From Ceratopteris richardii (taxonomy: Eukaryota > Streptophyta > Polypodiopsida > Polypodiales > Pteridaceae): DNA of 64,000 bases. The first letter of the stretch is position 1. Each line of letters begins with the position of its first letter. The notes under the pieces are model-generated. The model saw only the letters and a program-made list of their open reading frames with translations, was not told where the DNA came from and made no database searches. The stretch spans positions 95,985,467 to 96,049,466 of the forward strand of contig CM035432.1 in the NCBI GenBank assembly GCA_020310875.1, in the 5' to 3' direction. Positions 33,992 to 47,450 of the stretch are shown here, in pieces. The translations under genes and the position numbers were made by a program.

Positions 33992-35374
33992 TACACACAA
34001 ACATACACACACATACACACATACACACACATACACACACACATACACACACATATATGCATACACACACATACAGAGACACACACACATACACATACAT
34101 GCATAATATGCATACATAATGCGTATGCATAAGCATACATACATAGTTACATGCATAAACACACATATGCATACATACATACTTACATGCATACACACAT
34201 ATATGCATACATAATGCACATGCATACATACACATACATAATGCATATGCATACATACACATACATAATGCATACACACACATATGCATGCATAATGCAT
34301 ACATAATTCATACACACACATACACACACATATGCATACATACATGCATACACATACACACATAGACACATACACACACATAGACACATACACACACATA
34401 AACAGATACACACTCATAGACACACACACATACACATAGACACACACACACATACACACACATATACACACACATACACACATAGACACATACACACATA
34501 AACACATACACATACACACATAGACCCATACACACACATAGACACATACACACACATAAACAGATACACACTCATAGACACACACACATACACATAGACA
34601 CACACACACATACACACACATATACACACACATACACACATAGACACATACACATGCATACACACATACACACACATATACACACACACATACACACATC
34701 CACACATACACACACATATATGCATACACACACATAGAGAGACATACACACACATACACATACATGCATACATATGCATACATAATGCATATGCATACAT
34801 ACATACTTACATGCATACATAATGCACATGCATACATACACATACATAATGCATACACACACATATGCATACATACATGCATACACATACACACATACAC
34901 ACATACACACACATAGACACATACACAGACATAAACACATACACACTCATAGACGCACACACATACACATAGACACACACACATACACACACACATATAC
35001 ACAGACACATACACACACAGACACATACACACATAATGATGCAGACACACACATACACATGCATACACACACATATGCATACATACATACATGCATAGAC
35101 ATACACACATAGACACATACACACACATAGACACATACACACACATAAACACATACACACTCATAGACACACACACATACACATAGACACACACACACGT
35201 ACACACACATATACACACACATACACACATAGACACATACACACATAATGATGCATACACACACATACACACACACATACACACACATATATGCATACAC
35301 AGACACATAGAGAGACATACACACACATACACATACATGCATACTTATGCATACATAATGCATATGCATATGCA
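33717..35374. repeat. CA-rich satellite, first part
   Basis: Nearly pure CATACACACATAGACACATA-type sequence with interspersed ATGCATACATAATGC words. Larger blocks recur: the word CATACACATACATGCATA following a (C)ATA(C)AGAGA stretch occurs near 34075, 34736 and 35308, giving a higher-order period near 570-660 bp. The long open frames on its minus strand are a by-product of the repeat. It continues at 40817 after the copia insertion. Confidence 0.92.
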
Positions 35375-35743
35375 TGTCACGAGGAAGGAGATAGGGAAGA
35401 GAGCTCACACACACACTCTCACTCTCAAGGAGAAGCACACACACAGATTGAGGCAAGGAAGAACTTCTTCTTCTATTACATAAAAGGAATGTACAAGAAT
35501 GACCTAAAAACAAGAATACAACGAGTGCAATATATAAAGACCAGTACATAAGGAAAAACCTAATGTCCGCGAATGAGTGAGCTGGCAAGAAAAAAATGTG
35601 CCATCACTCTCGGTAGATAAATCTAATAAAGCTCAATGAAGTATCCCTGACATATACCGACGTGACCACTATACATGTCAGAGAAATGAAAAACTGGTAC
35701 GTGTCATCCTGGATCATCACATGTTGAGCTTGATATCTCAACA
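35375..35743 (-). repeat. copia 3' LTR
   Basis: On the minus strand it begins TGTTGAGATATCAAGCTC and ends CCTTCCTCGTGACA; 369 bp. Confidence 0.95.
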
Positions 35744-35756
35744 CTCCCCCTCAAGC
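35744..35756 (-). other. copia polypurine tract
   Basis: GCTTGAGGGGGAG on the minus strand, directly before the TGTTGAG start of the 3' LTR. Confidence 0.85.
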
Positions 35757-35769
35757 TCAATGCCATATC

Positions 35770-37449
35770 CTATAATCCAAGCATCTTCCGAAACTTCTTC
35801 AACTTCTCAGCTCCAATTGCTTTGGTGAGAATATCAGCAACCTGCTCATCTGTTCTCACATAAACAAGATCAATATCACATGCTAATACCTTCTCTCTGA
35901 TGAAGTGATAATGTACCTCGATATGCTTTGTTCTAGCATGGAAAACAGGGTTCTCTGCTAACTGTATGCTGCTAAGATTATCACAATAGATAGTGATAGG
36001 CTTTTGCACTTCCACACCTAAATCTGCAAGTAGCATTTCCAGCCATGATGCCTCACATGCTGCCATTGCAGCATCTCTATACTCAGCCTCTGTACTGGAC
36101 AAAGCAACAATGGGTTGCTTCTTGCTGCTCCATGAAATAGTTGCACCTCCAAGTGAGAAAAGAAAGCCAATAGTAGATCTTCTATCTGGAGTACTACCAG
36201 TCCAATCTTCATCGGTGTATCCATGAACCTGCAAGTCTACACTAGCTTCATAAAACAATGCATAATCCAAAGTAGCACTCACATAACGTAGAGTGCGCCT
36301 CAGAGCATCCAAATGTGGCTTCCTAGGAAACTGCATAAACTGACTTTCAAGTCCAACAGTGTAGCTTAAATCAGGCCTTGTAATTGTAAGATATATAAGA
36401 CTTCCCACAATTTTCCTGTACATAGTAGCATTTTCCAATGCTTCACCTGATGTAGTATCCAATTTCAAATTCTGATCTAAAGGCATAGAAATTGGCTTAC
36501 AATCAGCCATACCATACTTTTGCAGCATATTCAAGGCATATTGCCTTTGCGACATCCATATACCTGTTTCTGTACGTATAAACTCAATGCCCAAGAAATA
36601 GCGCAGCACACCAAGATCTTTCATGTCGAATTCCTGCATAAGAAGTTTCTTTACCTCTTTGATGCTTTCTTCATTATCACCACCTACAATCAGGTCATCA
36701 ACATAAATAGCCACAATAGTGATGCCATCATCAGCCGTCCTTGCATATAGTGAGTGATCTATATCACACATAGAGAATCCAATGCTGGTTAAGTAATCAG
36801 GAATCCTTGCATGCCATGCACGAGGGGCTTGCTTCAGCCCATACAAAGCCTTTTGCAACCTACAAACATATTCTGGATGCTTTGAATCTTCATATCCTTG
36901 TGGATGTTCCATATATACTTCTTCTTGTAACTCACCATGTAGGAAAGCATTCTTCACATCCATATGATGCAAAGTCCATCCTTTTGCTGTAGCTAATGCA
37001 ACAAGTGTTCTGACAGTAGATATTTTAGCTACAGGGCTGAATGTTTCCTCATAATCAATGCCATATGTCTGTGCATAACCTTTAGCTACCAATCGTGCTT
37101 TATACCTGCTTATGCTACCATCAGCATTATGCTTTACCTTGTAAACCCATTTGCAGCCTATGGATTTCTTTCCTTGCGGCAATGGAACCAGCTTCCATGT
37201 ATCATTTCCATAAAGTGCAGCCATCTCCTCATCCATAGCTTTTTCCCAATCTACATTACCAATTGCATCTTCAAAACAAGAAGGTTCAGCATCTTGTATT
37301 ACCTTTGTCATGTAGGCACAATGGCGAGCCATGTAACTATCATATGTCAATCGTTGCACTGAATTATGCATCCTCCCAGATCTTCTTGGTCCTGGGTCAC
37401 TTCTTCTTGTATCATTTGCATGTGCCCTTCTTACTCCTGGAGTCTTCAC
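35770..37449 (-). pseudogene. copia reverse transcriptase and RNase H
   Basis: One 559-residue open frame ends at 35770. RT motifs in order: NDTWKLVPLPQGKKSIGCKW, YKARLVAKGYAQ, HHMDVKNAFLHGELQEEVYM, LQKALYGLKQAPRAWH and the catalytic box VAIYVDDLIVGG with both Asp intact. RNase H follows: YTDEDWTGSTPDRRSTIGF, ALSSTEAEYRDAAMA, NPVFHARTKHIEVHYHFIRE. No internal stop. The enzyme part looks complete, but the frame is offset from the upstream integrase frame by a frame change near 37449, so it would not be made as one polyprotein. Confidence 0.95.
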
Positions 37450-39092
37450 AGAGGGAGTTCCTCATCAAGACTCTTTTCTGAACCGCTTGAATCTCCATCA
37501 ACGTCTTCAAAACCTACACCTGTTTTACTACCAGCAGAAAGCTTTTCTTTACCTTTCTTGGATGTATTTGATGAATTTGCTGGACTGAAATTTCCATGCA
37601 ATCTTCCACTCCATGGATTTGAGTTGGAACTATTGCTTGGTGATGCATCCAGTCCACTCAAAACTTGAGATTCTGCACTAGATTTTTCAGCATTTTCTTT
37701 GTCATTTGGTTCAAGATTCAGTCCTTCTTTGACATCTGCATATAAGCTTGACATTTCATCAAATACCACATCTCTGCTCACCTTCACCTGTCGTGTGAGT
37801 GGGTTATAACATTTGTAACCCTTTTGATCAAGGGAATATCCAATGAAGACACATTTTTCTGCTTTCGGATCAAGCTTCGTCCTTAACTCATCTGGAACAT
37901 GTACATATGCAATACAACCAAAAACTTTCAGATGTGATAAGTTTGGCTTTTTACCTGTAAACTTCTCTTCAGGTGTAACTTGATCTACAGCAGCAGTCGG
38001 ACTTCTGTTCATGATGTATACAGCAGTATGCACAGCTTCTTCCCAATAACAATGAGGCATATTCTTCTCAGCCATCAAGGCTCTTGCTATTTCTGCAATA
38101 TGTCTATTTTTGCGTTCAGCAACACCATTCTGTTGTGGTGTGTACCTGCATGAAAATTAACGCCGAATTCCATGATTTTTTAGAAAACTGCTGAACTCAT
38201 TTGACATGTATTCACCTCCTCCATCAGATCTTAATGTTTGAATGTACTTCCCTGTCTACTTTTCCACCATAACTTTAAAATTCTGGAAGTGAGTAAACAC
38301 CTCGCTCTTCTCTTTCATGAAATATACCCATACTTTGCGTGTATGGTCATCAATGAAAGTAACATAAAACCTGCAACCGCCCATAGATGTGGTCTTTGCT
38401 GGATCCCAAACATCTGTATGTACTACTTCTAGTACATTCTCACTAACATGCTTGTCATGTGGAAATGATGCTCTTGATTGTTTACCAAATTGACATGCTG
38501 CACATACCTTTTGCATTTCTGCAACTTTGAAATTTGGTAGTCCATGGACAATCTCCTTTGACTGCATCAGTTTCAGCCTTTGCAAGTTTGCATGTCCAAT
38601 CCGTTTGTGCCATATCTCTATATCTGCAATAACTCCTACACCTTTCGCAAACATGGCTGCATTCATTTCAGGAATCTTCACATTTAAGGTGAACATCCTA
38701 CCCACTTTGTTTCCTTTGGCAACCAATCCTCCATCGTGCTTGTACTCTTCTACATATAATCCATCAGCATTGAATCTGACTTGTAATCCGTGGTCAACCA
38801 TTTGTCCAATAGAAAACAGATTCTTCGTTATATTTGGAACATGTAGCACATCAGCGAGATGTTTTACCTTTCCGTCCTCCATAGACAATGCTATGTTTCT
38901 TGTATGCTCAATAGGACGCGATGTGTCATCACCTGTTTCAACATATCCAGGAACTTGCATTTTCTGCAAACTACTAAACCATTCTGCATGACTGGTCATG
39001 TGATTTGAAGCACCTGAATCAACATACCAGCCATTATCATTCGATTTTGAAACACCAGCAGACATCCTATTCATCATGTGATGTTGAACCAT
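37446..39092 (-). pseudogene. copia protease and integrase
   Basis: Starting near 39092 the frame encodes the protease site GWYVDSGASNHMTSH, the pre-integrase segment IEIWHKRIGHANLQRLKLMQ, the Cys pair CAACQFGKQSRASF and the catalytic core with VVHTDVWDP (first Asp), LRSDGGGEY (second Asp) and PQQNGVAERKNR (Glu). All three catalytic residues are present. Two in-frame stops, TAG near 38258 and TAA near 38160, split it; both sit where glutamine is usual. After FGCIAYVHVPDEL and a long Ser/Asn-rich linker the frame ends at 37446. Confidence 0.93.
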
Positions 39093-39163
39093 AAACAGCT
39101 TCTCAGAATCATCTGCACTTGTGGATGCATAGTTGTTTTGCTGCCTTCTGTTATTTTGATTCT

Positions 39164-40034
39164 TTAACCTGCAATCACGTTCAAAGTGTCCAGGTTTACC
39201 ACAATTCCAGCATCCTTTACTATCATTACCTGAATCATTTCTTTGGAAATTTTTGCGACCTCTTTGGCTCCCCCTGCCTCGAAACTGTCCTCTTCCTCGT
39301 GCATGATTCTGTTGTTGACCTTGGTCTTGGTTACTGTTTCCTCTTCCACTTCCAAAACCTCTACCTCTGCCTCTTCCTCTGCCAGAGTAGAATACCTACT
39401 CAGAACTGGGCTTTCCTTGGGAGTTTGAATCCTCACCAAGATTCTTTTCTTCAATGATCAGCATAGAGAACAAATCAGCAAAATTCGGAATATTTTCCCT
39501 GGTTTGTATAGAAGTTTTGAACTGCTTATATGCAGCTCCTAAACCACGAAGGCACACTTCCACCTTATCATCATCATCTACATTCATGCCAATAGATGCA
39601 AGTGACTCACATATGCTTTTGATTTTTAGAGTGGAGTCACTTACCGACATGCTCTTTTTCTCCAATGTATGCAGCTCGTTCTTGAGTTGTAATTTCCGTG
39701 CCTTTGTATTGGTCTCGTACAAAGTGAACAAACTGTTCCAAGCCTCTTTTGGAGTCTTGGCATCGTGTATGTGTCCAATCATGCTATCCTGTATGCTAAC
39801 AGATAGCTAATACATTACCTTTCGTGCTCCTTGATTCCATTCCTCATATGCTCTTAACTGTTCTGCAGTCCGATTCCTTTCTGGTAACTGCGGAGCATTT
39901 TCATTCTCTCCCTCGATGTACTTCCAGTAGCCTTTTCCCATTAGGAAATTCGTCATTCTGAATCTCCAAGCATGGAAGTTATTCTTGTCCAGCTTATCGC
40001 TCATAAGCTGACTCATTCCATCTGCGTTTGCCAT
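39164..40034 (-). pseudogene. copia gag with zinc knuckle
   Basis: The gag starts MANADGMSQLMSDKLDKNNF at 40034 and reads through WRFRMTNFLMGKGYW, a TAG stop near 39807, then HIHDAKTPKEAWNSLFTLYE, LKNELHTLEKKSMSVSD and FSMLIIEEKNLGED. A second TAG near 39398 precedes an Arg/Gly-rich (GRGRGRG) tail and a perfect zinc knuckle CWNCGKPGHFERDC near 39210-39170. The knuckle binds the RNA genome. Both stops are compatible with C-to-T change in a glutamine codon. Confidence 0.93.
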
Positions 40035-40424
40035 TTCTGCAACAATTCACAACATTGCAAAACACTACAAGCAGCACCTCTGCTTGAACATTGTCGCACT
40101 ATGACGTGACAGTTCGATCTCAGAAAAACACAGTTTTTGTGTATCAACAGTACACGGAATCCCTTGAAATTCTGAATTTAGAATATATGAGTGTCGCCGA
40201 ACACAACGCAAGTTACAGTTTCTGAAACTGACCTGGTTTTTCTATGGGCCCCACCTTGCGGGCTCGAAACAGAGGTCGAGATGGCTCCGAAAATATTTTG
40301 AGCTCTTTTACCTTCACGACGATTTTCGTAGCAAATGGAGGCCGTTTGTGAAATCGCGTTCTCTCCACGCCTTGCCGCGTAGTCTTCACCGTCGCCTTCT
40401 CCACGAGCTCTCTACAGCCATGCT

Positions 40425-40437
40425 GGCTCTGATACCA
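40425..40437 (-). promoter_or_regulatory. copia primer-binding site
   Basis: TGGTATCAGAGCC on the minus strand, directly after the 5' LTR; it pairs with the 3' end of initiator tRNA-Met. Confidence 0.95.
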
Positions 40438-40816
40438 TGTCACGAGGAAGGAGATAGGGAAGAGAGCTCACACACACACTCTCACTCTCAAGGAGAAGCA
40501 CACACACAGATTGAGGCAAGGAAGAATAATCTTCTTCTTCTTCTTCTATTACATAAAAGGAATGTACAAGAATGACCTAAAAACAAGAATACAACCAGTG
40601 CAATATATAAAGACCAGTACATAAGGAAAAACCTAATGTCCGCGAATGAGTGAGCTGGCAAGAAACAAATGTGCCATCACTCTCGGTAGATAAATCTAAT
40701 AAAGCTCAATGAAGTATCCGTGACATATACCGACATGACCACTATACATGTCAGAGAAATGAAAAACTGGTACGTGTCATCCTGGATCATCACATGTTGA
40801 GCTTGATATCTCAAAA
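40438..40816 (-). repeat. copia 5' LTR
   Basis: Same as 35375-35743 apart from five substitutions and a longer CTT repeat. The outer end reads TTTTTGAG rather than TGTTGAG on the minus strand, a single-base change of its terminus. Confidence 0.95.
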
Positions 40817-42150
40817 ATGCATACATACAAACTTACATGCATACATAATGCACATGCATACATACACATAGATAATGCATACACACACATATATGCATAC
40901 TTAATGCATACATAATGCATACACACACATACACACACATATGCATACATACATGCATACACATACACACATAGACACATACACACACATACACACACAT
41001 AAACACATACACACTCATAGAGGCACACACATACACATAGACACACACACATACACACAGACATATACACACACACATAGACACATACACACATAATGAT
41101 GCACACACACACATACACATGCATACACACATACACACACACATACACACACATAGAAAGACATACACACACATACACATACATGCATACATATACATAC
41201 ATAATGCATATGCATATGCATACATACATACTTACATGCATACACACATATGCATACATAATGCACATGCATACATACACATACTTAATGCATACACACA
41301 TATGCATACATAATGCATACACAATGCATAAACACACAGACACAGATATATGCATACATAATGCCCATGCATATGCATACATACATGCATACACATACAC
41401 CATAGACACATACACACACATAGACACATACACACACATAAACACATACACACTCATAGATGCACAAACATACACATAGAGACACACGCATACACACACA
41501 CATATACACACACACATACACACATACACACATACACACATACACACATAATGATGCATACACACACATACACATGCATACACACATACACACACACATA
41601 CACACACACATACACACATACACACATACATGCACATACATACACACACATACACACATACACACCCATATATGCATACACACACATAGAGAGACATACA
41701 CACACATACACATACATGCATACATATATACTTACATGCATACACACACATATGCATACATAATGCACATGCATACATACACATACTTAATGCATACACA
41801 CACATATGCATACATAATGCATACACACACATACACATATATATGCATACATAATGCACATGCACATGCATACATACATGCATACACAAACACACATAGA
41901 CACATACACATGCATAAACACATACACACTCCAAGACGCACATACATACACACAGACACACACATACACACACACATAAACACACACACACATACACACG
42001 CACACTCATACACACATAGACACATACACACATAATGATGCATACACACACATACACATGCATACACACATACGCACACACATACACGCACATACTTATA
42101 CACACACATGCATACATACACATACTTAATGCATACACACATACATATGT
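40817..42150. repeat. CA-rich satellite, second part
   Basis: Continuation of the satellite at 33717-35374. The same ATGCATACATAATGC and CATAGACACATACACACA words and the (A)GAGACATACACACACATAC block recur (near 41155 and 41690). It ends near 42150, just before the plus-strand ORF. Confidence 0.92.
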
Positions 42151-42202
42151 ACACGTATATATATTGATTTCTAACCCATTTTGTTTTATATGTTAGGTAT
42201 TA

Positions 42203-42890
42203 TGGATCCTAGTAGAGAGAGAAAGGCAAAACTCACTCTCATAAAAATCCTTATGAGAGCAAGAGTTCCGTCTGATACTCTAGGGGTCATCATGCATGAT
42301 TACTCAGAGATGTCTGATGATGAGCTAGATTATACGATCCAGATGCTTACCCAACGATCACAGGAGGGCTCTTCTACAGCTCCACATGTAGGAAGACAGC
42401 TATCTGCTCATAGGTATGTTTTTTTTTTCATAGACTTTTTTAATGATATTATAACACATATTTTTATTTATTTTTATCTATCTATTTTCAGGACACCTAT
42501 ACCACCTCCAGATCATGATAGTAGAGCAGAGTTGCTGATGAGGACATGCATAGGCACCTTAGGACTAGAGTGCGATATAGAGCCAGAGGGGAACATTGTG
42601 TACATAGGGAATGGATTGGAGTTCAAGAGAAGAATGTGGGCATTATGCGACTCTTACCTGCACCTTGTCCACTTACTCTAGAAGTAAATATAAATTTTAC
42701 ATATAAATTGAAATAAATATCTTATGTTTTATTTACATTATTTTTTATTTTTGTAGTGAGCATGATGAGAGGGATAAAAAATACGTACTTAGTTCACTTG
42801 AGACAGAGTTTAGGACAGGATGGTCGCATAAGTGGTGTCTAAAAGAGATGCGGACACTTATGGCTCATCGTTGTGATAATGCACGGTATG
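42203..42890 (+). CDS. unknown multi-exon CACTA gene, plus strand
   Basis: Exon 1 (ATG 42203 to about 42413) encodes MDPSRERKAKLTLIKILMRA and ends at a GTATGT donor. Exon 2 starts after a TTTTCAG near 42492 and encodes PIPPPDHDSRAELLMRTCIG, YIGNGLEFKRRMWALCDSYL. A further exon may start after TTTTTGTAG near 42756 (EHDERDKKYVLSSLETEF, WSHKWCLKEMRTLMAHRCDN) and end near 42885 before a GTATGC. I do not recognise the family. Its place inside a CACTA element and intact splice signals suggest an element-encoded gene. Later exons were not found. Confidence 0.5.
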
Positions 42891-43768
42891 CACTACTTTT
42901 ATGTATATATATGTGGATATGAGTATGTGTGTTTATGTATGTATGTATGTATATATGAGAGAGATAGAGAGAGAAAAGAGTGAGACTAGAGGTACAAATA
43001 CACGCATACACACACATATACATCATACATGCACATTTACACACATATACACATACATGCACATTTATACATACACACACATACATGCACATTTTTACAC
43101 ACACATACACATGCATGTAGTTACACACATATAATGAATACACATAGACACATACACATACTCACATACACGTACACATACTTACATACACATACACATG
43201 CATAATCATATGTACACACACATAGGCTCATATAATCATATTTACATGCATATATACATATACACATGCATATAGATACACACACACAACACATGCATAT
43301 GCACATATAGATACACATACATACACAACACATGCATACGCATAAAAAAATAAATAAATAAATCCTATTTCAAAAATCCTAATTTGAAAACACTAATTTT
43401 GATATTAGGGCTTTAAAACCCCTAATTTAAAAACTCTAGTTCAACCTTTTAGCCATACGATTGAAGTATATGTACACATTGCATCTATTCCTCTGACGTC
43501 CTACTAGAGAGATGTCTCTCCTCCCAACCTTATGCCTCTATATATAGCTACTCGAATGAACGAGGATCATAATATATATAAAGATATATACACATCATGT
43601 AGATACACATACATAAATATAAAATGGAGTAGATATATTATGCATCACACATACATGCCTAAATGCACACATAAATATATATACACATGCATACATATTT
43701 ACATGTACACATTTACACACAGACACATATACATATATACATGTACACATCACATATAAATGCCTACA

Positions 43769-43884
<116 letters not shown>

Positions 43885-44355
43885 TACATATTTACATGTA
43901 CATATTTACACATAGACACATATACATATATACATGTACACAATTATAAACACTTGCATATATTACATGAATACATGAATATTTTACATAAATGCATATG
44001 CATATATACACATATGCATACTAACACATGTATACATATATCACACACATGCATAGACATACATATACATGAAATACATATATATGCATACTAACATATG
44101 TATACATATAATACACATGAATACACACACATATGCATACATACATGATAAAAATTTGCTCCTCAAAGATAACGCTATATAGAAAATAATTAGGCATAAC
44201 CCCGAGCTTCATGTTCTAACTTAAAAGAACATGATTTCATCTCTCTAGTAGGATTCATCGTTATTCAAGTTAATAAAAAATCTATTATCTGATATCCATT
44301 CAGAAGCTTCAAGTTATTGATCAATAACTAGAGTAGAATTTACTATCTAATCTGC

Positions 44356-46990
44356 TCATATGTTTTCATTATTGCCATCATTTTGGTAAGACATCAATAT
44401 AGTCTCATATTCATTATCCTTATTGATTTCATTTATTTCTTCTATTGTTAAATCTATGTTCTCATGAGTCACATCATCTATTGATGGATTAATATCTATT
44501 TCTGGTAATTCCTCTTCCTCATCAGTAGAATCAGCATGTAGAGAATTATCCTCTTCATCAAAAAGATTAGTATCATTATCACGTATAATGATTCTAATTT
44601 CTCTTTCAGATGTTGGTGTATCAGTATCTGATGCTAAATCATCAAGAGGACTTTCTTGGATCTCTCTAACAATACGCTGCTCAAAGAATGACCTACCTCT
44701 AGGTTGCACATGAATGACTTGCCACCAAGGATGAGCATCTAGGGTTTTATAAAAAAATGCTTGTTCAATATGCCTAGGAAGAATATATGGTTCTTTAGTA
44801 GATCGCATTACCTTAGAAGAATCAATTGCCCAAAACCCTGATAATTCCTTTCTTAATGTGGAATTACTACCTGTATACTCGGCTCGAAACTAGTCAACCT
44901 TCAAAATAACCTATCAAAATATATAACACCAAAAACCCATTATTAGGTGCTTAAAAAATAACTAACTCTATCATAAAAAATATAAACTATTTTCTACCCA
45001 TTTGAATGTACTAAATGAAATTTCGTAGATACCAACAATAGTTCCTACGTAACCAAGTTCGCCATCTATAAGGTTCGTGTGTTTTGAGCTAGCACGTGAT
45101 AGTTGCTTGAAAGAAGCAACCATACTAGAATCCTCTGTTTTACGTAAAGAATCAATGGCTTTGATTCTAATATGTTGTCCAAAAGCCCACATATTAGTGA
45201 ACATTCGAGCCTGCAAAAGAAATTCAATTAGTACATAGAAATTAATATACATATATGAAAAAAATAAAATATTATTTTAATAAAATTACCTTTCGTTCAC
45301 AACCTATCATTAACTCTCTCTGCTCATCTGAGATTTCTTCATTATTTGCGTTGGCGTGTTGCAAACGACTATATAGCCAATCCGTGAAAGAAGATATATC
45401 TATAATCTCATTATTATCGAGATTACGTCTATATCTTTTGTTTTTTCGCCTGTTAGTTTGGAGATTTTGAAGTTCCTCGTACTCGCTAAGGAATGCTTGC
45501 ATGCATTCGCTATTATATACTACAAAAGTAGAAACATCATTTTTTTTTTGAAATGTAAATAAGAATGGAACTCCCTTACCTGATAATACCTCATCTTTTA
45601 TTTTTGAATAAGACTCGTTGGTCCATGCAGGTGGAGCTTCTTCATGAACTCTTTCAAGGTACTCACTAACCTAATACATGCACTCTTCAAGCATCCAACC
45701 CTTTGCCATGGATCCTTCTGGTTTCGCTCTTTGTCGCACATAACCTTTTAATATTACCATAAATTGCTCGACCCAAAACATCCATCAAGTGTTGACAACA
45801 CCTGCAATCTCTATGTCATCTACAAGATGGACTAATAAATGAACCTGAATATCAAAAAATGAAGTAGGAAGTTCTTTCTCCATCAAACATAGTAGCTCTT
45901 TGCATTCACATTTTTTTTTGTGGGATCAAGTTTATGTCAGTCTCTTGGGATGTAATCCACCTATACATATCCTAAAAACAATTATAGAGAAGTTAATTCA
46001 AAAATAAAAGATATCCAATATTCATACATATTAAATATAAAAGTATCATGATTACCTTATAAGTGATCCAAGACGATAGATCACATCTCGTACTCCTTTC
46101 GTTGTATATCCATCGATCCAAAGGTAAAATATGTTTCAAAAAGTTATGCCAGTCATGGGTCTTTAACCTAGATAAGCTCTTATCATCCATAGTAAACATG
46201 TTTTGAAAAGGTGCTCCATATCTTGTAGGAGTCTTAACCAATTGAATTCTATTGTTGATAGTTTGTATCTCTTTTGTTGTAAGTACCCAAGGAGCACGTG
46301 CATAAGTCCTTGCTTGTCGATGTCTATCAAAAACATCAATGACATTAATACCTCTCTGTAACTCTTGGAGATCGTCAATGAGAGGAGCAAGATATATATT
46401 CATATCTTTAACTTGTCTTTTGCCTAGGATTAAAAGTGAAAGCATTAAATGTTCCTTTCTAATGCTAAGATATGGTTGAAGATTGTAGTTTATGACTACC
46501 ACTGGCCATGTTGACCATTTAGTGGATTTCATGGAGAATGGATTAACCCCATCTAATGCAACTCCTAACTTTAGATTCTATGGATTTTGTGCAAATTCAG
46601 GTCATGTAGAATAATATGCTGAAAAGCAACACTATCATGAGGAATTTTGATTATTCCATCAGTACTTTTATGATCATGTACGCAAGTCAAAAGCTTTGAT
46701 AATTCGGGGCTTTGAAACATATGTCTAATCCGTGGAGCCAATGGAAAATGTCTCAATACCTTTTTTGGGATTTTACCTTCTTCGCCCTTATATCCAGGAG
46801 ATTGACATTTGGGACATGTCAAAGAGTCTGCATATTCACCTCTATATAAAATACAATCGTTAGGACATGCATGTATACATTGATAATCTATACCAAGATT
46901 GTTGATTGTCTTTTTCATTTCGTCATGTGAGGTAGGAAGAATATTCTGACTTGGTAAAAACTTTTCAGATAATAACCTATAAGTTCATCA
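44356..46990 (-). pseudogene. TNP2-type CACTA transposase, core and C-terminal part
   Basis: The minus strand encodes the TNP2 core: an N-terminal Cys cluster (IHACPNDCILYRGEYADSLT through CPKC) and IPKKVLRHFPLAPRIRHMFQ at 46571-46918, then GVALDGVNPFSMKSTKWSTW and NIYLAPLIDDLQELQRGI at 45993-46600. A DUF4218 region follows with THDWHNFLKHILPL and, near 45650-45850, FMVILKGYVRQRAKPEGSMA. The tail (45252-44356) holds ELGYVGTIVGIYEISFSTFK and PYILPRHIEQAFFYKTLDAH, DUF4216-like, ending in an acidic Asp/Glu-rich stretch. Likely introns separate the parts. A frame change near 46590 and stops in DUF4218 mark it as probably inactive. Confidence 0.9.
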
Positions 46991-47450
46991 AAAAAAGATA
47001 TATTAAAAAAAGTAAATAAATAAACATACATATATATATGCATATAATTTTATATATGTGTATGCTTATGTGTATGTGTATGTGGATGTTAATATGCATG
47101 TGCATGCGTATACATATGTGTATGTGTATATGTATATATGTATGTATATGTGTTTTATAGGTGTATATGTATGTATATATACGTATGTGTATATGTATGC
47201 ATATATGTATATGTATGTGTGTATACATGTGTATATATGTATGTATGTATGTATGTATTTATGTATGTGTATGTATGAATGTGTATATATGTATGTATAT
47301 GTATGTATGCATGTGTAGCTGTGTATATTTGATTTCGTTTTTAATAGTTTTTTGTATATTGTGGTCTGTAGATTTTCATATCTAGACCATTGAATTGTCT
47401 AGCAGTTTCCCATTTTACAGTCAATCTATTACCTATCTTGCTACGTTGTT

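Larger units (their letters stand above)
35375..40816 (-). mobile_element. young Ty1/copia retrotransposon
   Basis: LTRs at 35375-35743 and 40438-40816 differ by five substitutions and one short CTT-repeat insertion by my count. Both flanks carry ATGCA (35370-35374 and 40817-40821), a 5-bp target-site duplication. Primer-binding site and polypurine tract are intact. The minus-strand gag, protease, integrase, RT and RNase H are complete in order but carry four in-frame stops and one frame change. It inserted into the CA-rich satellite of the CACTA element and is the youngest insertion here. Confidence 0.96.

Noticed and set aside
33518..35338. 606-residue open frame of Cys/Val/Tyr/Met
   Set aside because: It is the translation of CA-rich satellite DNA; other frames of the same repeat are open as well. 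No real protein.
33717..35374. Regular repeats that could suggest a CRISPR array
   Set aside because: No unique spacers; a simple-sequence satellite in plant nuclear DNA.
40777..42138. 453-residue Cys/Val-rich frame
   Set aside because: Same satellite artefact as at 33.5-35.3 kb.
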